A stretch of 49,534 bases of DNA from Duganella phyllosphaerae (GCF_001758785.1 NZ_LROM01000138.1:1-49534); one strand, 5' to 3'; positions 27,602 to 36,494 are shown, numbered from the stretch's first letter. The notes: generated by a model not told the origin, from the letters alone. Numbers and translations are program-made.

Positions 27602-29845
27602 ATGAGCAATGACCAAAGCACGTCGAAGTGCCCTTTCAGCCAGGCCAACAACGCCGGCACCACCAACCGTGACTGGTGGCCCGACCAGCTGCGCCTCGAC
27701 CTGCTGCATCAGCACTCCGCCAAGTCGGACCCGATGGGCGCCGACTTCGACTATCGCAAGGAATTCGAAAGCCTCGACCTGGCAGCCGTCAAACGCGACC
27801 TCGCTGCCCTGATGACCGATTCGCAGGACTGGTGGCCGGCCGACTTCGGCCATTATGGCGGACTGTTCATCCGCATGGCCTGGCACAGCGCCGGCACCTA
27901 CCGCAAAGGCGACGGCCGCGGCGGCGCCCGCCGTGGCCAGCAGCGTTTCGCGCCACTCAATAGCTGGCCCGACAACGTCAGCCTGGACAAGGCGCGCCGC
28001 CTGGTGTGGCCGATCAAGCAAAAGTACGGCCGCAAGATCTCGTGGGCCGACCTGATCATCCTGACCGGCACCGTGGCGCTGGAAAACATGGGCCTGAAGA
28101 CCATCGGCTTCGGCGGTGGCCGCGTCGATACGTGGGAACCGGACCAGGACGTGTACTGGGGCCGCGAAACCACCTGGCTCGCCGGCGACGTGCGCTATGC
28201 CCACGGCAGCGACGGTGTTGAAAAAGCGGGCGGCGTGCTGGTCTCGGACGACGACGCCGACGGCGACGTCCACAGCCGCAACCTGGAAAATCCGCTGGCC
28301 GCAGTGCAGATGGGCCTGATCTACGTGAACCCGGAAGGCCCGGACGGCAATCCCGATCCGCTGCTGGCAGCCTACGATATTCGCGACACTTTCGGCCGCA
28401 TGGGCATGGACGACGCGGAAACCGTGGCGCTGATCGCCGGCGGCCACACCCTCGGCAAGACCCACGGCGCCGGCCCGGCCGACAATGTCGGCCCCGAACC
28501 GGAAGCGGCCGGCATCGCCGCCCAGGGCCTCGGCTGGGATAACAAGTTTGGCAGCGGCAAGGGCGGCGACACCATTACCAGCGGCCTGGAAGTCACGTGG
28601 ACCAAGACCCCGGCCAAGTGGAGCAACGACTTCTTCGAGCACTTGTTCGGCTTCGAATGGGAACTGGGCAAGAGCCCGGCCGGCGCCCACCAGTGGTTCG
28701 CCAAGAATGCCGAAGCGGTGATCCCGCATGCGCACGATCCGTCGAAGAAACTGCTGCCGACCATGCTGACCACCGACTTGGCGCTGCGCTTCGACCCGAT
28801 CTACGAGCCGATTTCGCGCCACTTCCTGGCCAACCCGGAAGAGTTCGCCGCAGCGTTTGCTCGCGCCTGGTTCAAGCTCACCCACCGCGACATGGGACCG
28901 AAAAGCCGCTACCTCGGCGCCGATGTTCCTGCCGAAGACTTCATCTGGCAAGACCCGGTACCCGCAGTCGATCACCCGCTGATCGACGCTGCCGACAGCG
29001 CCGCGTTGAAGGCCGCGATCCTGGCCAAGGGCCTGACGGTCGCCGAACTGGTCTCGACGGCCTGGGCCTCGGCATCGACGTATCGCGGCTCCGACTTGCG
29101 CGGCGGCACCAACGGCGCGCGCGTGCGCCTGGCGCCGCAAAAGGACTGGGCCGCCAATCAGCCTGAGCAACTAGCCAAGGTACTGGCAGCGCTCGAGCAG
29201 GTGCAGGCCGACTTCAACGGCAAGGCTGCCGGCGGCAAGCGCGTGTCGCTGGCCGACCTGGTCGTGCTGGGCGGCGCGGCCGCAGTCGAACAGGCTGCCA
29301 AGCAGGCCGGTCACACCGTCACGGTACCGTTCACGCCTGGCCGCACCGACGCCACGCAGGAGCAGACCGATGCGGCCTCGTTCGAGGAGCTCGAGCCGGT
29401 CGCCGATGGCTTCCGCAACTACCAGAAGGTGCGCTACGCCGTGCCGGCCGAAGCCCTGCTGGTGGACCGCGCCCAGTTGCTGACCCTGACCGCGCCGGAG
29501 ATGACCGTGCTGGTCGGCGGCCTGCGCGTACTGGGCGCCAACAGCCCGCAGTCCGACGCGGGCCAGTTCACCACCCGTCTGGGCACGCTGACCAACGACT
29601 TCTTCGTCAACCTGCTCGACATGGGCACGGTGTGGACGGCGACGTCGGCGGATGCGACCGCGTTCGAAGGCCGCCACCGCAAAACCGGCGCCATCACCTG
29701 GCGCGCCAGCCGCGTCGACCTGGTGTTCGGCTCGAACGCCCACCTGCGCGCGATCGCCGAGGTGTACGGCAGCGCCGACGGCGAACAGAAGTTCGTGGGC
29801 GACTTCGTGGCGGCCTGGAGCAAGGTGATGGAATTGGGGCGTTGA
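27602..29845 (+). CDS. katG: Bifunctional catalase-peroxidase
   Basis: Degrades hydrogen peroxide by catalase and peroxidase activity. It has 747 residues in two homologous halves, as usual. The distal heme residues are Arg91, Trp94 and His95 (RMAWHSAGTYR). The proximal ligand is His282 (GGHTLGKTHG). Partners of the Trp-Tyr-Met adduct are present as Tyr241 (MGLIYVNPEGP) and Met267. AAAGGA precedes the ATG. A strong terminator follows, so it is probably monocistronic. I did not find a full OxyR site upstream. Confidence 0.97.
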   Translation: MSNDQSTSKCPFSQANNAGTTNRDWWPDQLRLDLLHQHSAKSDPMGADFDYRKEFESLDLAAVKRDLAALMTDSQDWWPADFGHYGGLFIRMAWHSAGTYRKGDGRGGARRGQQRFAPLNSWPDNVSLDKARRLVWPIKQKYGRKISWADLIILTGTVALENMGLKTIGFGGGRVDTWEPDQDVYWGRETTWLAGDVRYAHGSDGVEKAGGVLVSDDDADGDVHSRNLENPLAAVQMGLIYVNPEGPDGNPDPLLAAYDIRDTFGRMGMDDAETVALIAGGHTLGKTHGAGPADNVGPEPEAAGIAAQGLGWDNKFGSGKGGDTITSGLEVTWTKTPAKWSNDFFEHLFGFEWELGKSPAGAHQWFAKNAEAVIPHAHDPSKKLLPTMLTTDLALRFDPIYEPISRHFLANPEEFAAAFARAWFKLTHRDMGPKSRYLGADVPAEDFIWQDPVPAVDHPLIDAADSAALKAAILAKGLTVAELVSTAWASASTYRGSDLRGGTNGARVRLAPQKDWAANQPEQLAKVLAALEQVQADFNGKAAGGKRVSLADLVVLGGAAAVEQAAKQAGHTVTVPFTPGRTDATQEQTDAASFEELEPVADGFRNYQKVRYAVPAEALLVDRAQLLTLTAPEMTVLVGGLRVLGANSPQSDAGQFTTRLGTLTNDFFVNLLDMGTVWTATSADATAFEGRHRKTGAITWRASRVDLVFGSNAHLRAIAEVYGSADGEQKFVGDFVAAWSKVMELGR

Positions 29846-29881
29846 TCGCCGTGTGAGCCTGAAATAGCGGGCTCAGGAGAT

Positions 29882-29919
29882 GCGGGCGGTTCGGTAGCGA
29901 GCCGCCCGCTTTTTATTTT
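29882..29919 (+). terminator. Rho-independent terminator of katG
   Basis: An 8-bp perfect stem (GCGGGCGG and CCGCCCGC) with a 12-base loop is followed by TTTTTATTTTT. Confidence 0.85.
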
Positions 29920-30018
29920 TGATGGCATCGGAGACGAAGCGAAACCATATTGAGGTTGGATGATCTAAATCACGTATCTCTCACCCAGAGCAATGCGTGC
30001 ACCATGCATCCACAACGA

Positions 30019-30072
30019 TTGAAAATTATCCTTATATGGATATAATTTCCCATATGCGTATTCATGAATACG
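30019..30072 (+). promoter_or_regulatory. Promoter and operators of the toxin-antitoxin pair
   Basis: A -35 TTGAAA (30019-30024), a 16-base spacer and a perfect -10 TATAAT (30041-30046) are seen. An inverted repeat, TATCC-N6-GGATA (30027-30042), overlaps the spacer and -10. A second, perfect 16-bp palindrome, CGTATTCATGAATACG (30057-30072), is centred on the toxin start codon. Both are candidate sites for autorepression. Confidence 0.65.
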
Positions 30073-30408
30073 ATAAAGACCCTGGCTTTTGTAGGCGATA
30101 GCCTGAAGCACTTGCGTAGCTTTCCTGCAGCGGTGAGGCAGGACATCGGGTTTCAACTTTACAAGGTTCAGCGCGGCCAGCAGCCCAGGGACTTCAAGCC
30201 CATGCCTTCTATCGGACCGGGCGTGCAAGAGCTAAGGGTGTGGGATGAGTGCGGTACGTTCCGTGTGGTTTATACAGCGCAGTTTCAAGAGTATGTCTTT
30301 GTGCTTCATTCTTTTCAGAAAAAGACCATGCAGACTTCTCAGTCCGACATCGATTTGGCCAAGCGCCGGTATAGACAGGTAAAGGAGCAGCAACATGGAA
30401 AAAATTGA
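30064..30408 (+). CDS. RelE/HigB-like toxin (phage Gp49-like family)
   Basis: A 114-residue protein of the Gp49-like/RelE superfamily, whose members are mRNA-cleaving toxins in type II modules. Motifs are FPAAVRQDIGFQLYKVQRG, PSIGPGVQELRVWDECGTFRVVYTAQF and FVLHSFQKKTMQTSQSDIDLAKRRYR. The Arg and Lys residues of the last segments are those usual in the family. No ribosome binding site precedes the ATG at 30064. The predicted transcript start is about 10 bases upstream, so the message would be nearly leaderless. It overlaps the antitoxin gene by 14 bases. Confidence 0.88.
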   Translation: MNTIKTLAFVGDSLKHLRSFPAAVRQDIGFQLYKVQRGQQPRDFKPMPSIGPGVQELRVWDECGTFRVVYTAQFQEYVFVLHSFQKKTMQTSQSDIDLAKRRYRQVKEQQHGKN

Positions 30409-30691
30409 AACATTCAACACCTCATGGGATGCGATAGCAGACTCGCCAGCCGAAGCGGCAAATCTTCAAGCCCGTGCCGAGTTGATGCTCTTGATCACGA
30501 AAATTATTAGAAACAACGCCTGGAAGCAGGCAGATGCTGCGACCCATTGCGGCGTTACCCAACCCCGTATTAATGATTTGCTGCGCGGCCGCGTGTCGAA
30601 ATTCTCTCTGGATGCGCTCGTCAATATCATTTCTGCGCTTGGTCATCGGGTTCATTTCGACGTCAGAAAAATTGCAGCGCAGGCAGCCTAA
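30395..30691 (+). CDS. HigA-like antitoxin with XRE-family helix-turn-helix
   Basis: A 98-residue protein whose C-terminal half is an XRE helix-turn-helix (about residues 35-90; WKQADAATHCGVTQPRINDLLRGRVSKFSLDALVNIISALG). The N-terminal 30 residues probably wrap the toxin. AAAGGAG lies 7-8 bases before the ATG at 30395, inside the toxin gene. Toxin-first order fits HigBA modules. It should repress the shared promoter. The pair's base composition is lower in GC than its surroundings, consistent with horizontal acquisition. Confidence 0.9.
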   Translation: MEKIETFNTSWDAIADSPAEAANLQARAELMLLITKIIRNNAWKQADAATHCGVTQPRINDLLRGRVSKFSLDALVNIISALGHRVHFDVRKIAAQAA

Positions 30692-30945
30692 ATTAAGAAA
30701 TCTGTCCTCATCAAGCAGTCAGCGCAGCTCATCCCACCTCCACTCGCGCTGCATTCTGACACCGCCTCAGATCGCCTTATTGCACTGCAATATCGAAATG
30801 GGAAGCCATTCAGGCATGCCAGTGATACATTAAAAAGACCGAGCGCTTGCTTTATTAACCGCGACAAAGATCGCGCCAGTGGGCGACGCCGGTAACTGGT
30901 CCGCTGCAGCATCGACATTTCCCAAAAAAATATAATGGAGACAAA

Positions 30946-31863
30946 ATGAAGACTCGCTTCTGGCAACTGCTATCTACCCTCGTCCTGGCCTGCTGTATCG
31001 GTTTGCCCGCCACCGCCGGTGCTGCCGGCTACACACAAACCAGGTATCCCATCGTCCTCGTACACGGCCTGTTCGGTTTCGACAAGATCGGTCCCGTCGA
31101 GTATTTTTATGGCATTCCCGCCGCCTTGAGCAGCGGCGGCGCCAAGGTCTACACGGTGACCGTGTCGGGCGCCAACAGCACCGAAGTGCGTGGCGAACAA
31201 TTGCTGTCACAGGTGCGGCAAATCCTCGCCGTCACCGGCGCGGCCAAGGTCAACCTGATCGGCCACAGCCACGGCGGCCCGACCGCGCGCTATGTCGCCT
31301 CGGTGCGGCCCGACCTGGTGGCGTCGGTGACCAGCGTGGCCGGCGTCAACAAGGGTTCGGCCGTGGCGGACATCCTGGCCGGCACCATCCCCAATAGCGG
31401 CGCCGCACTGGGCGACGCCCTCGCCTCGCTGATCGGCATCATCTCCGGCAACAAGGGCTTGCCGCAGAACGCCGGCGCGGCGATCACCTCGCTCTCGACC
31501 GCCGGTTCGCTGGCCTTCAACCGCCGCCATCCGCAAGGCGTGCCGACCACCGCCTGCGGCGAAGGCGCCTACCAGGAACGCGGCGTGTACTACTTTTCCT
31601 GGAGCGGCGCCCAGCCCTACACCAATGCACTCGACGTGGGCGATCCCGCGCTGGCCGTCATCAGCCTGGCCTTCGGCGGCGCCAGGAACGATGGCCTGGT
31701 CAGCAGCTGCTCGAGCCACCTGGGCAAGGTCATTCGCGACGACTACGCCATGAACCACCTCGATGAAATCAACCAGTTCGTCGGCATCGTCAACCTGTTC
31801 GAGACCTCGCCCGTGACCGTGTTCCGCCAGCAGGCCAACCGCTTGCAGGGCCTGGGCTTGTAA
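30946..31863 (+). CDS. Secreted triacylglycerol lipase (family I, foldase-dependent)
   Basis: Hydrolyses long-chain triglycerides outside the cell. It has 305 residues with a signal peptide (1-27). Family I features are visible: YPIVLVHGLFGFD near the N-terminus, nucleophile Ser108 in GHSHGG, probable catalytic Asp249 and His271, and one disulfide pair (Cys204 and Cys255). It is followed 10 bases later by its dedicated foldase, so it should fold in the periplasm and leave by type II secretion. TGGAG lies before the ATG, with TATAAT directly upstream of it. Confidence 0.93.
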   Translation: MKTRFWQLLSTLVLACCIGLPATAGAAGYTQTRYPIVLVHGLFGFDKIGPVEYFYGIPAALSSGGAKVYTVTVSGANSTEVRGEQLLSQVRQILAVTGAAKVNLIGHSHGGPTARYVASVRPDLVASVTSVAGVNKGSAVADILAGTIPNSGAALGDALASLIGIISGNKGLPQNAGAAITSLSTAGSLAFNRRHPQGVPTTACGEGAYQERGVYYFSWSGAQPYTNALDVGDPALAVISLAFGGARNDGLVSSCSSHLGKVIRDDYAMNHLDEINQFVGIVNLFETSPVTVFRQQANRLQGLGL

Positions 31864-31873
31864 GGAGGCTGCC

Positions 31874-32788
31874 ATGCGCACGAACATGACATTGATTGTG
31901 GCTGGCGCCTTCGGCGCCCTGGCGCTGTGCTGGACGCTGGCACGCAGCGAGGCGCCAGCGCCGTCACCGCAGAAACCAGACCCCGATCTGTTCGCGTTCG
32001 TGCGTTCGATGGATGGCACACGCCCCGACGGCAATGTGACCGTCGCCGCCGGCGACGCGCTGGTCGTTGATGCAGAACTGGGCCACCTGTTCGACTACTA
32101 CCTGGCGGGCATCGGCGAAAAGCCGCTGGCCACGATCCGCAGCCAGATCGAACTGGAACTCGAGCGGCGCCTGGCGCCAGCGCCGGCACGCGAAGCGAAG
32201 CGCCTGCTGGGCGCCTATCTCGCCTACAAGCAGGCGCTGGCCGGCATCGAACAAGGCTTGCAGCCGTCCGCCAATCCGCTGCAAGCGGCGCAGGCCAGGC
32301 TGCAAGCGAAGCGCGCCCTGCGCGCCACTTATTTCACGCCGCAGGAAAGCACCGGCCTGTTCGGCGAGGAAGACGCGCGCGATGACGACGCCGTGGCGCG
32401 CCTGGCGGTCATGGCCGACAGCACGCTGGACGAAGCGCAGCGCCAGCGCAAGCTCGCTGCGCTGGACGCGGCGCTACCGCCAGCCCAGCGTCTGGCACGA
32501 GACGCGCCGCAGCAGGTCAGCGCGCTCGACACCGCGGTGCGCGCGCTGCGGGCACAAGGTGGCGGCGACAACGAGGTCTACCGGCTGCGGGCAGCCACGT
32601 TCACGCCGGAAGCGGCGGCGCGGCTCGGTGAACTCGATCGCGAGGAAGCGCAGTGGCAGCAGCGCATCACGACGTGGCGCGCTCAGAAGGCGGCACTGGG
32701 GGCTGGCGGGCAGGATCCAGCGCAGGTGCAGCGGGTGACCGATGGGCTGTTCTCGCAGGATGAGCAACGGCGGCTGGGGGCGTACTAG
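31874..32788 (+). CDS. Lipase-specific foldase (LipB/Lif, lipase chaperone)
   Basis: A membrane-anchored steric chaperone for the lipase encoded upstream. It has 304 residues: one N-terminal membrane anchor (about 5-23), a Pro-rich linker (26-37), the conserved FVRSMDGTRPDG (42-53) and a long helical, charged, Gln/Ala-rich body. The signature Lif motif RxxFDY is seen as GHLFDYYLAGIGE (70-82), with Gly70 where Arg is expected. AAGGAGG lies 5 bases before the ATG. The pairing with the lipase supports the assignment despite the altered motif. Confidence 0.88.
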   Translation: MRTNMTLIVAGAFGALALCWTLARSEAPAPSPQKPDPDLFAFVRSMDGTRPDGNVTVAAGDALVVDAELGHLFDYYLAGIGEKPLATIRSQIELELERRLAPAPAREAKRLLGAYLAYKQALAGIEQGLQPSANPLQAAQARLQAKRALRATYFTPQESTGLFGEEDARDDDAVARLAVMADSTLDEAQRQRKLAALDAALPPAQRLARDAPQQVSALDTAVRALRAQGGGDNEVYRLRAATFTPEAAARLGELDREEAQWQQRITTWRAQKAALGAGGQDPAQVQRVTDGLFSQDEQRRLGAY

Positions 32789-32843
32789 CTGGAAGCGTGA
32801 GATACGCTCGAGAGCTCGATCCCACCGGTAGGGCTACCGGGCA

Positions 32844-32870
32844 AGAAAAAGGCCAATCCGAAGATTGGCC
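32844..32870 (-). terminator. Terminator of tRNA-Pro
   Basis: Read on the minus strand, GGCCAATC and GATTGGCC form a perfect stem with a TTCG loop, followed by TTTTTC. It lies 17 bases after the tRNA 3' end. Confidence 0.85.
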
Positions 32871-32887
32871 CAAGTCCTTGATTCTAT

Positions 32888-32964
<77 letters not shown>

Positions 32965-33033
32965 ACTAGGCCGAGATTATAGCAGCCACTGTAAGCATTT
33001 GTCATGTTTGTGTTGTGCCGGGTAATATCTGCC

Positions 33034-33479
33034 ATGACCACCACCGCCGACATCATCCGCGCCGCTTCCCTCATTGACCAGGCCGACCTGCTGCTGGTTG
33101 CCGCCGGCGCTGGCATGGGCGTCGATTCCGGCTTGCCCGATTTTCGTGGCAACGAGGGTTTCTGGAAGGCCTATCCTGCCCTGGCACGCGCGCAGCTGGC
33201 GTTTGCCAGCGTGGCGTCGCCGCGTACGTTCGAGGAGGATGCGGCGCTGGCGAGGTGATCTGGCCGGCGGACGGGTTTGTGCCGCAGGTCGATCAGGCGG
33301 CCTGCCGCTTGATGAATACGGCGGTGCGGCATTTCAGCCAGCGGGTGGTGCGCGATTACGGTGGGCGGCTGGTGCGGATTAATCCGCGTGAAGCGGGCGT
33401 TGGCTCGACATTGGATGTGGGGCTGGGCTGCGAGGCGCTGGCGGGGCTGGTGGCGATTGATCGGGTGCTTCGCGCATGA
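33034..33479 (+). pseudogene. Broken SIR2-family (NAD-dependent deacetylase) gene
   Basis: The first frame (33034-33258) encodes a normal sirtuin N-terminus with the NAD motif LLVAAGAGMGVDSGLPDFRG, then stops after EEDAALAR. A second frame (33255-33479) resumes with IWPADGFVPQVDQAACRLMN and ends with VRHFSQRVVRDYGGRLVRINPREAGVGS, a sirtuin C-terminus. The part between, with the catalytic His and most of the zinc cysteines, is missing, and a second gap seems to lie between LMNTA and VRHF. Deletion plus frame change makes a functional product very unlikely. Confidence 0.85.
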
Positions 33480-33500
33480 GTGCAGCGGATTGCCGGGTCT

Positions 33501-33530
33501 ATGGATCCCCGCCTGCGCGGGGATGACGGA
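33501..33530. repeat. REP-like dispersed element
   Basis: The segment contains CCCCGCCTGCGCGGGG, a short hairpin, followed by ATGACGG. This GGATxCCCGCCTGCGCGGGxATGACGG type of element is widely dispersed in proteobacterial intergenic regions. It lies just after the sirtuin pseudogene. Confidence 0.5.
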
Positions 33531-33554
33531 TTTACAGATAGCGATCGATATCGT

Positions 33555-34262
33555 TTATACGATTTTTACCGTGATGCCATCGATGCCGGCAACGGTACCC
33601 ACCAGCACCTGGCCGCGCACCACCGCGCCTACACCTTCCGGTGTGCCGCTGAAGATCAGGTCGCCGGGGGCCAGCGTAAACAGCGTGGACAGGTTGGCGA
33701 TGGTTTCGTCGATTGACCAGATCAGGTCGTCGATGCTAGACGTCTGCTTGGTCACGCCATCGACCTTCAGTTCGATCGCGGCGTTGTTGATGTCGCCGGC
33801 TTGGGCGGCCGGGGTGATCACACCGATCGGCGCCGAGTAGTCGAAGGCTTTGCCGATTTCCCACGGGCGGCCGGCGTCGCGCATCTTGAATTGGAGGTCG
33901 CGGCGGGTCATGTCGAAGCCAACCGCGTAACCGAAGATGTGACTCGCTGCGTCAGCGACGGCGATGTTGCTGCCGCCTTTGCCGATCGCCACCACCAGTT
34001 CGCACTCGTAGTGCAGATTGGCGGTTACGGGCGGGTATGGCAGTTCGGCCACCTGGCCTGGCGCCACCGGGATTACGGCTTGGGCGTCGGCTGGTTTGCT
34101 GAAGAAGAATGGTGGTTCGCGGTCCGGGTCGGAACCCATCTCTCGCGCGTGGCCCGCGTAGTTGCGGCCCACGCAGTACACGCGGCGCACGGGGAACAGG
34201 GCGTCGGTGCCGGCAACCGGCAGGCCGACGATGTCATGGGCGGGGATTACATAGGCAGTCAT
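33555..34262 (-). CDS. Fumarylacetoacetate hydrolase family protein
   Basis: A 235-residue single-domain FAH-fold enzyme. Motifs are VYCVGRNYAGHAREMG at the N-terminus, the metal-binding HYECELVVAIGKGG, GYAVGFDMTRRDLQFKMRDAGRPWEIGKAFD and LIFSGTPEGVGAV. The metal ligands are Glu of YECE, a second Glu and the Asp of GFDMTRRD. The sequence resembles fumarylpyruvate hydrolases of gentisate degradation, but no other gentisate genes are nearby, so the substrate is unsettled. CGGAG precedes the ATG. Confidence 0.88.
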   Translation of the reverse strand: MTAYVIPAHDIVGLPVAGTDALFPVRRVYCVGRNYAGHAREMGSDPDREPPFFFSKPADAQAVIPVAPGQVAELPYPPVTANLHYECELVVAIGKGGSNIAVADAASHIFGYAVGFDMTRRDLQFKMRDAGRPWEIGKAFDYSAPIGVITPAAQAGDINNAAIELKVDGVTKQTSSIDDLIWSIDETIANLSTLFTLAPGDLIFSGTPEGVGAVVRGQVLVGTVAGIDGITVKIV

Positions 34263-34322
34263 GATGCTCCGATAGCGTGTTGGGGATACCGGACATGGTA
34301 CAACAGACGCTGGCGCCCTGCA

Positions 34323-34937
34323 TCAGGTCATCAGCAAGGCCCGCATCGACACCTGGAACGCCTCCACCAGGCCGGCGCGGTTCATGTCCGGGCGGTGCAG
34401 AGCGCGCACGGTCAGGCCATGGAAGTACGCGATCATGGTGTCCACGCGACTGTCGAGCAGCACATCGTCCACCGCCAGGTTGCGCCGTTCACGGCCGCGC
34501 TTGACCAGCGCCATCAACTGGCCGCGCGCGGAATCTTCGTGCGCACGCAGGCGCTCGGCGATGTCCGGGTTGCGCGAGGCCTCGGCATACATCTCGAGGG
34601 AGACGTGCCACGGTTGCGGATCGAGCGTGTCGTTGACGTGGCGCTCCGCGTTGTCCACCAGCGCCTGCAGCGGATCCTCGAGCGAACCGAGATTGCTCAG
34701 CATATCGCTCACGTACTCGGAGTGGGCATCGACGAAGGCCAGAATAATCGCGTTCTTGCCGTCGAAGTAGTTATAGATATGGCCGGCGCTCATGCCGGCC
34801 TGCTTGGAGATCTCCGACATGCTGGCGCCGTGGAAGCCGCTGCGTGCAAAGCAGACGGCTGCCGCTTCCAGCACCTGGTTGCGCCGCCCCGCTGCCTTCT
34901 CGGGATCGACTCGCCGTTTTGCGGGAGAAGTGGTCAT
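34323..34937 (-). CDS. TetR/AcrR-family transcriptional regulator
   Basis: It has 204 residues from the ATG at 34937, which follows AAGGAA. The N-terminal helix-turn-helix (about residues 15-62) reads RRNQVLEAAAVCFARSGFHGASMSEISKQAGMSAGHIYNYFDGKNAI. The remaining helical domain should bind a ligand. It is the last gene in line with the RND efflux operon, 67 bases after the outer-membrane gene, and is the obvious candidate to bind the palindrome at 40906-40925 and repress the pump. Confidence 0.92.
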   Translation of the reverse strand: MTTSPAKRRVDPEKAAGRRNQVLEAAAVCFARSGFHGASMSEISKQAGMSAGHIYNYFDGKNAIILAFVDAHSEYVSDMLSNLGSLEDPLQALVDNAERHVNDTLDPQPWHVSLEMYAEASRNPDIAERLRAHEDSARGQLMALVKRGRERRNLAVDDVLLDSRVDTMIAYFHGLTVRALHRPDMNRAGLVEAFQVSMRALLMT

Positions 34938-35004
34938 GATATTTCCTTGGGTAGGCGGCGGCCGCACATCGGTACATCAGCGCGGCCGCCGCATGGTCGC
35001 AGGA

Positions 35005-36492
35005 TCAGCCGCGTGGTGGCGGCTGCACCGCTTGCGTTGCCTGCGGTGCAGGCGTTACCTGTGCCGCCTCCGGCTGCCAGCCGCCGCCCAGCACCTTGTA
35101 CAAGGTAACGGCGTTGCTGGTCTGGTTCAGGCGCGTGGTGATCAGGCCTTGCTGCGCCTGGTACAACGCGCGCTGCGATACCAGCGAGTTGAGGTACGTG
35201 TCGGCGCCATTGCGGTAGCGCGCTTCGTTGATCCTGTAACTCTTCTCGGTCGCTTGTACCAGCGCCTGCTGGGAGTTCAGGCGCTCGTCGATGGTGCCTC
35301 GAACGGCCAGGGCATCGGCCACTTCGCGGAACGCCACCTGGATGGCCTTTTCGTACTGCGCCACCGAGATGTCGCGATCGGCCTTGGCGATATCGAGATT
35401 GGCGCGGTTGACGCCGCCGTCGAAGATCGGCAGGTTGATCTGCGGCGCGAAGCTCCACGTGCCCGAACCGGCCTTGAACAGGCCGGACAGGTCGCGGCTG
35501 GCGCTGCCGCCCGACGCCGTCAGCGAAATGCTGGGGAAGAAGGCCGCGCGCGCCACGCCGATGTTGGCGTTGGCCGAGCGCAGCGCGCGTTCGGCTTGCT
35601 GCACGTCGGGACGACGTTGCAGCAGGTCGGACGGCAGGCTGCCCGGCAGCGTGGTCAGTTCGGTCACCGATACCAGCTCGCCTTCCGGCAGCAGCGTGGT
35701 CGGCACGGTGCCGCCGACGAGCAGGTTCAGCGCGTTCTGGTCCTGCGCCACTTGCGCGGTGTAGGTGGCCACATCATTGCGCGCCGTTTCCACGCTGGTC
35801 TGGGCGTCGTACACGTCCACGCCCGACGTGGCGCCGGCGTCGAAACGCTTGCGGCTCAGGTCATACGTGGTCTGCTGGCTGCGCAGGGTTTCCTGCGCCA
35901 GCTTCAAACGCTGCTGGTCGGCCGTGAGCGTCAACCAGGCATTGGCCACTTCGGCCACCAGGCTGATTTGCTGGGTGCGGCGCGCTTCCTCGGTGCCGAG
36001 GTAGGTTTGCAGGCCCGCTTCGGCGCCGTTGCGCACCTTGCCGAAGAAGTCCAGCTCATACGCGGCCAGCGACAGTCCGCCGCTGTACTGGCGGGTGATC
36101 GCGGCTTCGCCGGTACCGGTCATGGTGCGCGGCGTGCGGGTGGCGTTCTGGCCCACACCGGCGGCCACGGTCGGCAGCAGTGGAGCGCTGCTGATGTTGT
36201 ACTGCGCGCGGGCACGCTCGATATTGAGCACGGAGACGCGCAGGTCGCGGTTGTTGGCCAGCGCCAGTTCGATCACCTGGCGCAGGCGCGCATCGGCAAA
36301 ATACTCGCGCCACTGGATCTCGGACGCCGGACGGGCGTCGGCCGCAGCTGCCGGCAAGCCTTTATAGGCTTCGCCGGCAGGCCAGGCCTGGCCCACCGGT
36401 GCTGCCGGACGCTCGTACACGGGCGCCAGGCTGCAACCGCCCAGCAGCGCCAGCGCCGCCAGGGTGAATAAGGATTTATGCATGCTTGTCAT
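35005..36492 (-). CDS. RND efflux outer-membrane lipoprotein (OprM/NodT family)
   Basis: The outer-membrane channel of the tripartite pump. It has 495 residues, with a lipoprotein signal ending in LLGGC (Cys20) and two repeats of the outer-membrane efflux domain (about 70-260 and 285-470). Typical motifs are YERPAAPVG after the lipobox, YELDFFGKVRN, LLQRRPDVQQAER and LPIFDGG. The C-terminus is Pro/Gln-rich. GGAGG lies 10 bases before the ATG, which starts 2 bases after the pump gene stop. Confidence 0.95.
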   Translation of the reverse strand: MTSMHKSLFTLAALALLGGCSLAPVYERPAAPVGQAWPAGEAYKGLPAAAADARPASEIQWREYFADARLRQVIELALANNRDLRVSVLNIERARAQYNISSAPLLPTVAAGVGQNATRTPRTMTGTGEAAITRQYSGGLSLAAYELDFFGKVRNGAEAGLQTYLGTEEARRTQQISLVAEVANAWLTLTADQQRLKLAQETLRSQQTTYDLSRKRFDAGATSGVDVYDAQTSVETARNDVATYTAQVAQDQNALNLLVGGTVPTTLLPEGELVSVTELTTLPGSLPSDLLQRRPDVQQAERALRSANANIGVARAAFFPSISLTASGGSASRDLSGLFKAGSGTWSFAPQINLPIFDGGVNRANLDIAKADRDISVAQYEKAIQVAFREVADALAVRGTIDERLNSQQALVQATEKSYRINEARYRNGADTYLNSLVSQRALYQAQQGLITTRLNQTSNAVTLYKVLGGGWQPEAAQVTPAPQATQAVQPPPRG

Positions 36493-36494
36493 GA

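Noticed and set aside
30688..30945. Gene between the antitoxin and the lipase
   Set aside because: The only open frame is on the minus strand, overlaps the lipase promoter and start, and has no coding character. I see only the lipase promoter (TATAAT at 30931) here.
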